This document shows, one piece after another, positions 52,226 through 60,259 of a stretch of 64,000 nt of DNA (its first letter is position 1; every line of letters begins with the position of its first letter). The DNA comes from Acetomicrobium hydrogeniformans (GTDB taxonomy: Bacteria; Synergistota; Synergistia; Synergistales; JAFGMB01): positions 84,439 to 148,438 of the forward strand of contig JAENYO010000005.1 of the NCBI GenBank assembly GCA_016841745.1, read 5' to 3'. The translations under genes were made by a program, and so were the position numbers. Below the pieces are notes generated by a model, which saw only the letters and a program-made list of their open reading frames with translations, searched no databases and was not told where the DNA came from.

Positions 52226-53755
52226 TCAGGGATTCTTAGTAACTATTTCCAGGGCAAGGTCCACGTCCACTTCCTCCCGCTTGCCCTTTCCGAGCCACAG
52301 TTCCACCTTGCCTTCAGAAGCTCCCCTGCCAACCACAATAGTAAAGGGAAGATCCAGTATTTCCGCATCGGCAAATTTAACCCCGCCTCTCATTTCCCTG
52401 TCATCGAGCAATGCGGAACATCCCTGCTTCTCCAAGGTCTCCATTATTCTTTCTGCAAGGTTTGATGCCTCATTATTTTTCATCGAGGGAACAGTGACAA
52501 GAGCATGGAAAGGAGCCAATAAAGAGGAGAGGGAACCTTTCTGTCTGAAGCTGGCCATCATGAATGATACCGGATGAATCATTCCCTTCCAGAAAGCAGC
52601 TGGTACAGAATCGTTTGACTCATCGAGATATGTAATGTCATTTATCCTGCTCTTTGGACCAACTTTAAGGTAAAATTCACAGAGACTTGTGAAATGGGTA
52701 TCCTTCAATTGGTTTCCGCACCTGGGACATTTGTCTCCTGCCTCAAGATTTGAAAGGTCTGCCATGGAATGGACATGAAAATCCCTTCCCCAGCAGGCAC
52801 CTCTAAGATGAAAATCCTTTTTGTTTGCCCCTATAATTACATCTGAAGCTCCTTCCACACTTTTATCTGCAACTATCAGTATATTTTCCGGCAAGCCTGC
52901 CGGGCCAAGAAAACCTTCCACATCCCCGAGAGAATCAGCTATCTCCTGTGAAGTGGCAGGTCTAACATCTGTAACTCCAAGATGAGCGGCGAGCTTGGTC
53001 TCATTCACGTTCCTGTCGCCTCTTACAAGAACCGCAACAATTGAGCCTTTTTCAGAAGATGGGATAAAGAGCATGGTCTTGACACTCTGGTAAGGCTTTA
53101 TATCCAGAAAGCTGCAGAGATCTGCTATGGTCTTTATTCCCGGCGTGTGAGCTTCCTTCATCTCCCCAGGAGAAGGGTTGGGATATTCGGTAAAAGGAAT
53201 AAAGGATTCCGCTGTGCCATGCCAGCCGCAGTTGCTGTTCAAACAGGCGAGACCCTTCTTGGAGCAGTAATACCCTTTGTCGGATTTTACTCCAAGAACA
53301 TACCTCTGACCACTAAGGGAAACATCTTTCCACGAAAAGACTTCTATCCCAATACCGGTAACAAGAATATCCAGTTTTTTCCAGAGATTCTTTAATTCTT
53401 CCTCAGCAGTGTAGAAGTCAAGGGAATAACCTGCCAGCAATATTTCACCGTTGTTCTCTTCAAAAAGGAGAAAGGGAAGATGGCGGTAACTCTGAATAAC
53501 TCCTCTTCCTATCGAAATACCTCCATCGTAAGCAAGGGAGGAACTGACGGGTTGAAATGACATATTCATAAGATTTTTCCTTAACAGCTTCAGGAGTCTG
53601 TTCATGCTTATAACTCCCAGGGGCAGGAGAGAAAGCCGGTTCCCATCGTTTGAGAAAGAAGCATATCCCCTTCTTATCATTGCCGTCAGGCCGGGATCTG
53701 TAATCTGGGCAGGATCTTCCTTCATGGTAGGAACAAGGAGAGAAGACATTTTCAT
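52226..53755 (-). CDS. Prolyl-tRNA synthetase paralogue lacking catalytic motifs, editing (INS) domain intact
   Basis: Protein of about 509 residues (ATG 53755 after GGAAGGG; GTG 53764 possible). The N-terminus (SSLLVPTMKEDP, then RRGYASF...LLPLG) aligns with bacterial ProS. The ~80-residue block with class-II motif 2 (the RDE...RPR region) is missing or unrecognisable, and motif 3 (normally GIGVSR) reads WKGMIHPVSFM with no Arg. The YbaK-like INS editing domain at about 205-330 keeps VLVRGDRNVNETKL, GFLGPAGLP and IIGANKKDFHL with the catalytic Lys. A CPRC zinc pair (~345) and the anticodon-binding domain (~420-509) follow. Probably a trans-editing or tRNA-binding factor, not a synthetase. 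Confidence 0.8.
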   Translation of the reverse strand: MKMSSLLVPTMKEDPAQITDPGLTAMIRRGYASFSNDGNRLSLLPLGVISMNRLLKLLRKNLMNMSFQPVSSSLAYDGGISIGRGVIQSYRHLPFLLFEENNGEILLAGYSLDFYTAEEELKNLWKKLDILVTGIGIEVFSWKDVSLSGQRYVLGVKSDKGYYCSKKGLACLNSNCGWHGTAESFIPFTEYPNPSPGEMKEAHTPGIKTIADLCSFLDIKPYQSVKTMLFIPSSEKGSIVAVLVRGDRNVNETKLAAHLGVTDVRPATSQEIADSLGDVEGFLGPAGLPENILIVADKSVEGASDVIIGANKKDFHLRGACWGRDFHVHSMADLSNLEAGDKCPRCGNQLKDTHFTSLCEFYLKVGPKSRINDITYLDESNDSVPAAFWKGMIHPVSFMMASFRQKGSLSSLLAPFHALVTVPSMKNNEASNLAERIMETLEKQGCSALLDDREMRGGVKFADAEILDLPFTIVVGRGASEGKVELWLGKGKREEVDVDLALEIVTKNP

Positions 53756-54289
53756 TTTTATCACCCTTCCAATCTGGAATTACGGATCTGAATTTAAGCG
53801 TAATGAGGTTATTCAGAACAAATCAGACATAAACATTTTTATTATAGATCAGCACAGAGAATAATCAGATCATATTTTCATTTAGTCATTAATAGTCAGT
53901 CATTAAACACACTTTTTTCGATATATTTTTCCTGAATGTCATATAACAAACTCAAAAATTTCAGAATATATTTTTATGTTTCAGGGGTAACACAAAACAG
54001 GCCCGTAAAACCAGGCCTGTTTTGTGTAAATCGGACAGTATTTATTATGGAACCAGAATATTTTGATGTTTATGTGTTCCTGAACCTCATATTCCCGGTC
54101 ATTTTTTGAAGATTTAATGGCTTAAAATCCAAAATTCCCAATTGTTACAGTGGCATTTCTCCCGGCCTGTATATAAGGACTGAATAATGGGCACATCCTG
54201 CAATATTTATGGATGTACTTACTGTAAATATCTGTTTTATGGGACTATCATCATGATAACCGGCTATTTTAAGGTTATTTTCATTTTTT
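53756..54289. other. Long non-coding stretch with a strong hairpin
   Basis: About 530 bp upstream of the ProS-like gene. The only clear element is the hairpin at 53990-54027. A 98-codon minus-strand frame running across 54145-54441 has no ribosome site and overlaps the more protein-like fragment at 54290, so I leave it out. Confidence 0.5.
53990..54027. terminator. 14-bp perfect hairpin, bidirectional terminator-like
   Basis: ACACAAAACAGGCC, ten bases, GGCCTGTTTTGTGT. It ends in T-rich arms on both strands. It lies in a gene-free area and may stop leftward transcription from the 54-55 kb genes. Confidence 0.65.
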
Positions 54290-54535
54290 TTAGCCTTCTT
54301 TGTAACCTGATCGGCTGGATTTACCTTCTTCAATAAAAAGCTGATGTTCAGGAGGAAGCTCTCCCGGATATTTTTCCTCAGCCTCCTCCAGCCACTTCTT
54401 AACCTTGTATCTACAGGCCTTGATCGCATCTTTAAGACCATAATCAGGAATGCATGTTCTATATCCCTTCAAGGGAATGGATGGAGTTTCCAGAAGATGG
54501 ATAAAAAGGCTAATTTCATGTGCAATTTTATGGCT
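54290..54535 (-). pseudogene. Unrecognised ORF fragment, probably degenerate
   Basis: An open minus-strand frame of 81 codons with protein-like composition (HEISLFIHLLETPSIPLKGY, then AIKACRYKVKKWLEEAEEK, then YPGELPPEHQLFIEEG). It has no ATG in frame before the middle of the segment; the first usable start is a TTG at 54472. The same frame continues upstream of a single TAA (54536-54538) for at least another 25 codons that also look coding (GRVVRPGTVLFAIGVNDRSK). This suggests a gene broken by a stop codon or a relic of a mobile element. I cannot name the family. Confidence 0.35.
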
Positions 54536-54662
54536 TTAAGCGAGAAGTTCCTTTGATCGATCATTGACTCCTATGGCAAAAAGTACCGTTCCTGGTCTTA
54601 CTACCCTTCCTTGAAAAAAAGATCTGCCAAAAAAACATGTGTTACTTATATAGAATAATATT

Positions 54663-55154
54663 TTACTTTGATATATATTTTTCTATCTCCTTCTGGCAGT
54701 TCTCCCTTATACGACGGCACATGGAACCAAAGGTTTTCATCTCTTCCAGAGAAAAATCCCTGAATGCCACATCGACAAGTTCCTCAAAAACCGGCTCCAT
54801 TGCCAGTATCATCTTTTCGGCCCTTGGTGTAAGAAATACATTGGATACCCTTCTGTCCTCTGCACTTCTTTTACGAACCACTATCTCCTGTTTTTCCATA
54901 TTATCAAGGATCCTGGTCATTCCCGGATTATCCTTGCCTGATAATTCTGCCAGTTTAGCCTGGGATATTCCATCCTCTACTACAAGATGCCTGAGTACCA
55001 TGGATTGGACCGGGGTCAGTTTGGGACACTTCCTGTTTATCTCCGGATGATTGTCCAGAGCTTTTTTTATTATAAGAAAAGCATAATGTGTAGCCTGTTT
55101 CAGGTGATAAAAAGGTCTTTCTTTTATTCGATGAGATACATTCTTAGAATTCAT
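54663..55154 (-). CDS. MarR-family transcriptional regulator
   Basis: Protein of 163 residues. The winged helix-turn-helix is clear: KLTPVQSMVLRHLVVEDGIS, QAKLAELSGKDNPGMTRILD, NMEKQEIVVRKRSAEDRRVS and VFLTPRAEKMI. MarR dimers bind short palindromes and often repress themselves and a neighbour in response to small ligands. Here a palindrome AGACAA-TGA-TTGTTT lies just upstream of the ribosome site (GGAGGGAA), and a near-identical one sits at the start of the divergent small exported gene, which is its probable target. Confidence 0.93.
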   Translation of the reverse strand: MNSKNVSHRIKERPFYHLKQATHYAFLIIKKALDNHPEINRKCPKLTPVQSMVLRHLVVEDGISQAKLAELSGKDNPGMTRILDNMEKQEIVVRKRSAEDRRVSNVFLTPRAEKMILAMEPVFEELVDVAFRDFSLEEMKTFGSMCRRIRENCQKEIEKYISK

Positions 55155-55168
55155 GAGCTATTCCCTCC

Positions 55169-55183
55169 AGACAATGATTGTTT
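55169..55183. promoter_or_regulatory. Operator-like palindrome 1, upstream of marR
   Basis: AGACAA-TGA-TTGTTT, two bases from the marR ribosome site. It matches site 2 (AAACAA-AGA-TTGTTT) in 13 of 15 positions when the second is read on the same strand; autorepression is inferred. Confidence 0.6.
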
Positions 55184-55265
55184 AGACAAAGATCGGGATT
55201 TTTTTATTTTATTCCTATTTTCAAAAATTTCATACCTCCTTAACTGAGAGAGACTATATTTGCAG

Positions 55266-55280
55266 CAACAACGGTTGTTG
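55266..55280. promoter_or_regulatory. Additional 15-bp palindrome in the marR intergenic region
   Basis: CAACAAC-G-GTTGTTG, perfect. It is related in composition (ACAA/TTGT arms) to the two operators but has different spacing; it could be a third binding site. Confidence 0.4.
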
Positions 55281-55305
55281 TAACAAATATGATTCTTAAG
55301 ACCCA

Positions 55306-55333
55306 TTGTATTTTTATAAAATGGATCTATAAT
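55306..55333 (+). promoter_or_regulatory. Promoter of the small exported repeat protein gene
   Basis: TTGTAT, 16 bp, perfect TATAAT. The expected transcription start (~55340) abuts operator 2, so regulator binding would block initiation. Confidence 0.65.
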
Positions 55334-55342
55334 CCGTTGTGT

Positions 55343-55357
55343 AAACAAAGATTGTTT
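55343..55357. promoter_or_regulatory. Operator-like palindrome 2, at the start site of the small exported gene
   Basis: AAACAA-AGA-TTGTTT, perfect six-base arms, directly after the -10 box at 55328-55333. Confidence 0.65.
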
Positions 55358-55402
55358 ATGCAATTATAACTAAAACAACTATTTTGAAAGGTGGTAATTG
55401 AA

Positions 55403-55708
55403 ATGAAATTGAAAAAAAGTTTGTCTGTTCTTTTCGCAGTAGTTTTCCTGGTAGCTTTTGGTTCGGCAGCCTTTGCAGGAGATCTTCACCTGAGCACACC
55501 TCCCGAATATATCCATGCCGGTGCTGTTCCTGTCGTTGAAGCTTCTTCAGAAGAATATTCACATCTCTCAGGTCAGCCAATGTACACTCAGGCAGGTGCT
55601 GTACCCATTATTGAGGCTTCCTCAGTGGAATACTCACATCTTGAAAGCCAGCCAATGTACACTCATGCAGGTGCCGTACCCATTATCGAAGTCCCTGTGT
55701 TCATGTAA
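55403..55708 (+). CDS. Small exported protein with three 25-residue repeats
   Basis: Protein of 101 residues. The signal peptide has a KLKKS start, a hydrophobic core and a site near AAFAGDL (about residue 26). The mature ~75 residues are nearly all repeats: each unit has a PxYxxAGAVPxxEASSxEYSHL core, with QPMYTQAGAVPIIEASSVEY as the second copy and a third, shortened copy ending VPVFM. There are no Cys residues or catalytic motifs. Function unknown; similar small repeat proteins are sometimes envelope-stress or metal-binding factors, but nothing here proves that. AAAGGTGG precedes the ATG. It is divergent from marR and ends at a strong terminator. Confidence 0.85.
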   Translation: MKLKKSLSVLFAVVFLVAFGSAAFAGDLHLSTPPEYIHAGAVPVVEASSEEYSHLSGQPMYTQAGAVPIIEASSVEYSHLESQPMYTHAGAVPIIEVPVFM

Positions 55709-55806
55709 CAGGAATTGGCAACATAAGCTTTAAAATATGTTATGGAGAAGAAATAGATCATACTGTAAAACCTGATCACTTTATGAACACAGACAAAGTT
55801 TATTCT

Positions 55807-55853
55807 CCAAACAAAAGCCTCAGCCTGATATAAGGGCTGAGGCTTTTGTTTGG
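55807..55853. terminator. Strong bidirectional terminator
   Basis: 19-bp perfect stem (55807-55825 with 55835-55853; CCAAACAAAAGCCTCAGCC arm) and a nine-base loop. It separates the convergent repeat-protein gene and the exported paralogue gene. Confidence 0.9.
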
Positions 55854-55871
55854 ATTACGCGTTTCTTTCCC

Positions 55872-56666
55872 TTAGTAGAGCACATCTTTTCTCCACTGCC
55901 ATCTTGGCGATAAAAATCCTCCGTCTCCTTCAGAAAGTCTTATCCTGTAAAGCTTTCCTCCCTCCCTGTCCCAGGCAAAAGAGCCTCCTGATGAAGGAAC
56001 TCCATAGGCATCAAGGGAAAAATATCCCCTTGAACCAGCTGCATTCTCACTAATTATTCCCATAACAGGATTAGCAAGGGGTAGGTTCCCCTGAACAGAA
56101 GCATCGGGCCATCTTCCAAAAGGGGGCCTGATGGACATTGATTCAAATCTCTCTCTGATCTGAATATATTCGGAGGGGCATTGAGAAACAAAATAAAATT
56201 TTGCCCGAGAGGATGATATAAGGGCTCCAAACAGATCCCTTGCAAGCCAGTGGGCAGAAGATTCAGGTTTTTCAAGGAGATTAAGTACCGCTACATATAC
56301 GGCATCTACAGCAGCCAAAGATTTAGGCACCTGTGAGGGATTCCAGAATCCGCTCACATCATCCCACCTTGATGGATCACCCTCAGGATAAAGGGAATGA
56401 ATGATCGAAAGGGCATTGGCTATTTTTATCTCTGGTAAAGTATCAGATTCCCATAAAGAATCCCATAATATCTTGTCTTCAAGAGGATCTGCCTTCTGAA
56501 GAAGCTCTGTCTCAAGTTTTTTCCCAGCTTCACTCAATTCTCCAGACCTGATATACCCTGAAAGAATATCTGAGTAGCTTTCCTGTGCCACACCATAAGA
56601 GGAAATTAAGAGAAGGGAAAATATAAATGAACCGGCCAGGAATGTTTTCATGATCTTACTGAACAT
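55872..56666 (-). CDS. Exported protein of unknown function, paralogue A
   Basis: Protein of 264 residues with a signal peptide (MFSKIMKTFLAGSFIFSLLL, cut near YGVAQES). The mature part is a helical domain followed by a beta region. Shared with paralogue B: ADPL..(I/Y)..LW.SLW at 65-85, RW.D..GFW.P..VPK.LAA(V/I)DAVYVA near the centre, a WLAR...SSRAKF motif, and a C-terminal beta tail with (F/Y)AWDR..G..YRI. No known family. The ATG at 56666 follows GGGGTG. Promoter at 56751-56779. Confidence 0.75.
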   Translation of the reverse strand: MFSKIMKTFLAGSFIFSLLLISSYGVAQESYSDILSGYIRSGELSEAGKKLETELLQKADPLEDKILWDSLWESDTLPEIKIANALSIIHSLYPEGDPSRWDDVSGFWNPSQVPKSLAAVDAVYVAVLNLLEKPESSAHWLARDLFGALISSSRAKFYFVSQCPSEYIQIRERFESMSIRPPFGRWPDASVQGNLPLANPVMGIISENAAGSRGYFSLDAYGVPSSGGSFAWDREGGKLYRIRLSEGDGGFLSPRWQWRKDVLY

Positions 56667-56750
56667 TATTGACACCCCCTGCAATATATTATTCATAATG
56701 TAGTAGTTACATCTTTTCTGTATTTTATCATACTATTAAATAGATGAATT

Positions 56751-56779
56751 AGTATATTGATGAATTGTTTCCATTTCAA
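56751..56779 (-). promoter_or_regulatory. Promoter of exported paralogue A
   Basis: Minus-strand TTGAAA, 17 bp, TATACT. It lies just after the terminator of paralogue B, so the two are transcribed separately. Confidence 0.55.
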
Positions 56780-56780
56780 T

Positions 56781-56816
56781 AATAAAGGGGGAGGCCCCAT
56801 GGCCTCCCCCTTTATT
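56781..56816 (-). terminator. Terminator of exported paralogue B
   Basis: 16-bp perfect stem AATAAAGGGGGAGGCC with its complement and a four-base loop, 15 bp after the stop codon. Confidence 0.88.
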
Positions 56817-56831
56817 CAGTTTATCAAACTA

Positions 56832-57614
56832 TTACTGTATGGGAAAGTAAATAACGTGTGATCCACCGTTCCTTTCACGATCGATTATTCTGTATATCCT
56901 GCCCCTGATCCTGTCCCATGCATAATTTCCCATATTCACGATCTGCCCTGAACCATTAAGAAAGGTGTAATTCATGCTCACTGCCCAGTTATTTCCAACA
57001 TAACCTCTAACTGGTACAGCAAGGGGAAGCTTTCCCTTCACTTCTGGCTCGGTCCAGTTTCCAATAACAGGATTCATTCCCTTATCCCTAAGCATATTGA
57101 TGATTGTGAGATATTCAGCTGGAGCAGTTTTCATAAAATGGAATTTTGCCCTGGAAGACCGGGAAAGATCGTTTACAAAGTTTCTGGCAAGCCATGCTGA
57201 ACCATTACTGTCCATCTGAATCAACTCAAGGGATGCAACATATACTGCATCAATGGCTGCAAGAGGTTTTGGAACTATTCCCGGGTACCAGAAACCTTCA
57301 ATATCGTTCCATCTCCTTATATCCGAATCCGGATACAGCTCATCGATCAATTTGATGGCGTTAGCAGCTCTTTTTTCTGGATCTATACTTTCATTCCAGA
57401 GAGATCTCCATAGATCGTAACCTGTTAAAGGGTCTGCCCCAGACCTCAGCTCAAATAGTAATTCCTCTGCATCTTTTTCCCATTTTGAAGAATTAAGGTA
57501 ATCTGAATAAATATCATCAAAAGATCTTTCAGAAGCATTTATAAGCGGTACATAAAGAGAAAATACAAGGGAAAATGCAAGGAAATAAAACATTATTTTT
57601 TTGAAATACTTCAT
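56832..57614 (-). CDS. Exported protein of unknown function, paralogue B
   Basis: Protein of 260 residues with a signal peptide cut near LINASER. It is a clear paralogue of the next gene: GADPLTGYDLWRSLWNES, then RRWNDIEGFWYPGIVPKPLA, AIDAVYVASLEL, SAWLARNF and SRSSRAKFHF, with a beta-rich C-terminus ending in NYAWDRIRGRIYRI. Identity over the shared core is around one third by eye. Function unknown; probably periplasmic or surface. The ATG at 57614 follows GAGGTGAGG. Confidence 0.75.
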   Translation of the reverse strand: MKYFKKIMFYFLAFSLVFSLYVPLINASERSFDDIYSDYLNSSKWEKDAEELLFELRSGADPLTGYDLWRSLWNESIDPEKRAANAIKLIDELYPDSDIRRWNDIEGFWYPGIVPKPLAAIDAVYVASLELIQMDSNGSAWLARNFVNDLSRSSRAKFHFMKTAPAEYLTIINMLRDKGMNPVIGNWTEPEVKGKLPLAVPVRGYVGNNWAVSMNYTFLNGSGQIVNMGNYAWDRIRGRIYRIIDRERNGGSHVIYFPIQ

Positions 57615-57710
57615 TTTCCTCACCTCACAATTTTTTTTTTTACCATGAAGGCATTATGTAATGTCAAGGAAAGTTTTAAAAGTTAGTACATATAAACAAT
57701 AACTATGATA

Positions 57711-57738
57711 ATTATAACTTTTATTATCTATATGTAAA
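57711..57738 (-). promoter_or_regulatory. Promoter of exported paralogue B
   Basis: Minus-strand TTTACA, 16 bp, perfect TATAAT, about 100 bp before the start codon. Confidence 0.6.
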
Positions 57739-57805
57739 GAACCCTTGTAAAGGAATAAAACCGGTGGGGGAATAATATAGCTACTTAATTGGTAAAATAG
57801 ATGAA

Positions 57806-58306
57806 TTAAGAGGATTTTCTGCTGTTTTCGTCAGATCCGAACCTTTTTCTGTATGTAGCCTTCAGATTGGCAAGGGCCCTGGCAAGTTTTTCATCATCCA
57901 GCCTTTTTTCCATATATTCGAGTTCCCTTTTAATATCTTGAGGGGAAGGATTTATTCTTATATCATTCCTAGTCTGTTGAGATGAAGAGTTTTTTCTTTC
58001 CTGTCGTCCAACGTAAACCTTAACGCCTGATATATCAAGGTTCCATATTGATTTTATCCTCTCTCTGACTGTACCTGCCCTCATTTTTATCTGTTGTGCA
58101 ACGGAAGAACTTGAAGCCATAACTACAAGATGATCTTCTTCCAGACCTGAAACACTGCTTTTTCCAGCAAGAAGGGGTCCTACAACCTCAACCCAGTTCT
58201 GACCTATTTCAGAAACCTTCATCCTCCTTAACACATTCGGATGAAGGGCACCTGTTATAAGTCCTGAAAGTTTCCTTGGTTTACTCCTGAACCTTTTCTT
58301 CGCCAT
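57806..58306 (-). CDS. dciA: DciA-family (DUF721) helicase-loading protein
   Basis: Protein of 166 residues. The N-terminal DUF721 region has IGQNWVEVVGPLLAGKSSVS, LEEDHLVVMASSSSVAQQIK and a following helix; the C-terminal ~60 residues are charged and probably disordered or coiled. DciA recruits the replicative helicase DnaB in most bacteria lacking DnaC. It overlaps the end of mnmG by 26 bp. Location by recF, dnaN and dnaA supports the assignment. Confidence 0.85.
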   Translation of the reverse strand: MAKKRFRSKPRKLSGLITGALHPNVLRRMKVSEIGQNWVEVVGPLLAGKSSVSGLEEDHLVVMASSSSVAQQIKMRAGTVRERIKSIWNLDISGVKVYVGRQERKNSSSQQTRNDIRINPSPQDIKRELEYMEKRLDDEKLARALANLKATYRKRFGSDENSRKSS

Positions 58307-60188
58307 TTTTTACCTTCTTCCTCTGTCTCTGGGCATGAAGGACTACTGATAGCAATTGGAGGTCCGTAGGAGTAACTCCAGATATGCGGCTTGCCTGTCC
58401 AAAGGTACCAGGTCTCACCTTTTCAAGCTTCTGGCGGCTTTCCGAAAGTAATCCCGGCACTGTCCCGTAATCAAAATCCTCGGGTATTCTGACCGTTTCC
58501 ATCTTATTGAGTCTTTTGACCTGTCTGTACTGTCTTTCAATATATCCTTTGTATTTTATCTCTATTGAAACAGTATTTATTTCTTCATCACTTAAAGTCT
58601 GCGAAGAAGGGGAAAAAAGTGAAATAAGCTTATAATCAACCCCGGGTCTGCTTAAAAGTGTCGAGGCCGGCACAGATTCAGAAAGGGGTGCTGATCCCAC
58701 CTCCGCAAGCTTGTTGTTGACCTCTTCTGAAGATCTTATCCTGGCCTTGTATATCCTTTCTATTTCATCATCTATTTTCTTCCATTTGGAAGTCAGGATT
58801 TTCCATTTTTCATCATTCAGAAGACCTATTCTTCTTCCGATCGGGCAAAGCCTCCTGTCAACATTATCATGCCTCAGGAGGAGGCGATATTCGCATCTGC
58901 TGGTAAGCATTCGGTAAGGTTCTTTGGTACCCTTGGTCACAAGGTCATCGATAAGAACACCTATGTATGCCTCTGATCTGTCAAGAACCACAGGCTCCTC
59001 TGCTCTAAGGGAAAGAACCGCATTTATGGCTGCCATAAGACCCTGGGCTCCTGCTTCCTCATAACCGGATGTCCCGTTTATCTGTCCGGCACAGTAAAGT
59101 CCCTTTACCCTTTTGGTTTCAAGACTGGGTTTAAGCTGGGTGGGAGGCATAAAATCATACTCGATAGCATAACCGGGCCTTATGATCTTTGCATTCTGGC
59201 ATCCTGGAAGGGAATGTGTCATTTTAACCTGTACATCAAAGGGAAGGCTTGTAGAAAAATTCTGCATGTAAATTTCTTTACTGTTCCTTGCCACAGGTTC
59301 AAGAAAAACCAGATGGCTGGATTTATCGGGAAATCCCACTACCTTGGATTCTATTGACGGACAGTACCTGGGGCCAACTCCTTCTATTCTTCCCGAGTAA
59401 AGGGGCGAACGGTTGAGGTTGTTCATTATTATTTCGTGGGTCTGGGGATTGCTTCTGGTTATATAACATGCGATCCCTTCATGGACCTTTTTTTCTCCCC
59501 AGATGTCAAAACAGAGGGGTTCATCAGAGCTGTCCTGCCTCTGAAGGGAATCCCAGTCAACCGTGTCTGCATGGATACGAGGGGTGGTACCCGTCTTCAT
59601 TCTCCCTACCTCAAAACCTGCGTCCCTCAGAGACGACGTAAGTTCTGTGGCTGCAACCTGTCCCAGGGGTCCGGATGGAAATGATGTCATACCGATATGG
59701 ACAGCCCCTCCCAGGTAGGTTCCGGTAGTCAGGATAACTGCGGGAGCATTAAATACAAGGCCAAGTCTCGTTTCTACTCCTTTTATGCAGTTCTTTTCTA
59801 CAATGATCCTGGTCACAATATCCTGAAAAACATCCAGGTTGGCTGTATTTTCGAGGGCTAGAATGTAATGATCATGATATTCATGAAGGTCACACTGGGC
59901 ACGAAGAGCCTGAACGGCAGGACCCTTTGATGTATTAAGCCATCTTATGTGCATGGTCGAAGCATCGGCAGCCCTTGCCTGTTCTCCTCCAAGGGCGCAT
60001 ATCTCCCTTGTAAGGTTCGCCTTTGCCGGACTACCTATTGAAGGATTACATGCCATGAGGGCCACATTGTCATGATAAAGGTTTATCATAAGAGTCCTGG
60101 AACCCATCCTTGCTGCCGCAAGGGATGCCTCGCATCCAGCATGTCCTCCGCCTACGACAATAACATCATAATCTGAACTTGTATCCAT
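58281..60188 (-). CDS. mnmG: tRNA uridine-5-carboxymethylaminomethyl modification enzyme MnmG
   Basis: Protein of 635 residues. FAD motif DVIVVGGGHAGCEASLAAAR, MALMACNPSIGSPAKANLTR, NTSKGPAVQALRAQCDLHEY and GLYCAGQINGTSGYEEAGAQ are the family hallmarks; the C-terminal part carries the GidA-associated helical domain. With MnmE it modifies wobble uridine U34 of several tRNAs. The ATG at 60188 is preferred to the GTG at 60197. It is commonly found near the origin, as here. Confidence 0.97.
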   Translation of the reverse strand: MDTSSDYDVIVVGGGHAGCEASLAAARMGSRTLMINLYHDNVALMACNPSIGSPAKANLTREICALGGEQARAADASTMHIRWLNTSKGPAVQALRAQCDLHEYHDHYILALENTANLDVFQDIVTRIIVEKNCIKGVETRLGLVFNAPAVILTTGTYLGGAVHIGMTSFPSGPLGQVAATELTSSLRDAGFEVGRMKTGTTPRIHADTVDWDSLQRQDSSDEPLCFDIWGEKKVHEGIACYITRSNPQTHEIIMNNLNRSPLYSGRIEGVGPRYCPSIESKVVGFPDKSSHLVFLEPVARNSKEIYMQNFSTSLPFDVQVKMTHSLPGCQNAKIIRPGYAIEYDFMPPTQLKPSLETKRVKGLYCAGQINGTSGYEEAGAQGLMAAINAVLSLRAEEPVVLDRSEAYIGVLIDDLVTKGTKEPYRMLTSRCEYRLLLRHDNVDRRLCPIGRRIGLLNDEKWKILTSKWKKIDDEIERIYKARIRSSEEVNNKLAEVGSAPLSESVPASTLLSRPGVDYKLISLFSPSSQTLSDEEINTVSIEIKYKGYIERQYRQVKRLNKMETVRIPEDFDYGTVPGLLSESRQKLEKVRPGTFGQASRISGVTPTDLQLLSVVLHAQRQRKKVKNGEEKVQE

Positions 60189-60259
60189 GGTCCTCACCTT
60201 TTATTCCGGATTTACATCCTCTTATCCTGATCTGAATTATATATCAACTGACCGTAAGG

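Noticed and set aside
52226-53755. Ordinary prolyl-tRNA synthetase
   Set aside because: The N- and C-terminal matches suggest it, but the catalytic motif 2 block and the motif 3 Arg are missing.
54053-54115. 20-codon ATG frame with hydrophobic product
   Set aside because: No ribosome site and no context.
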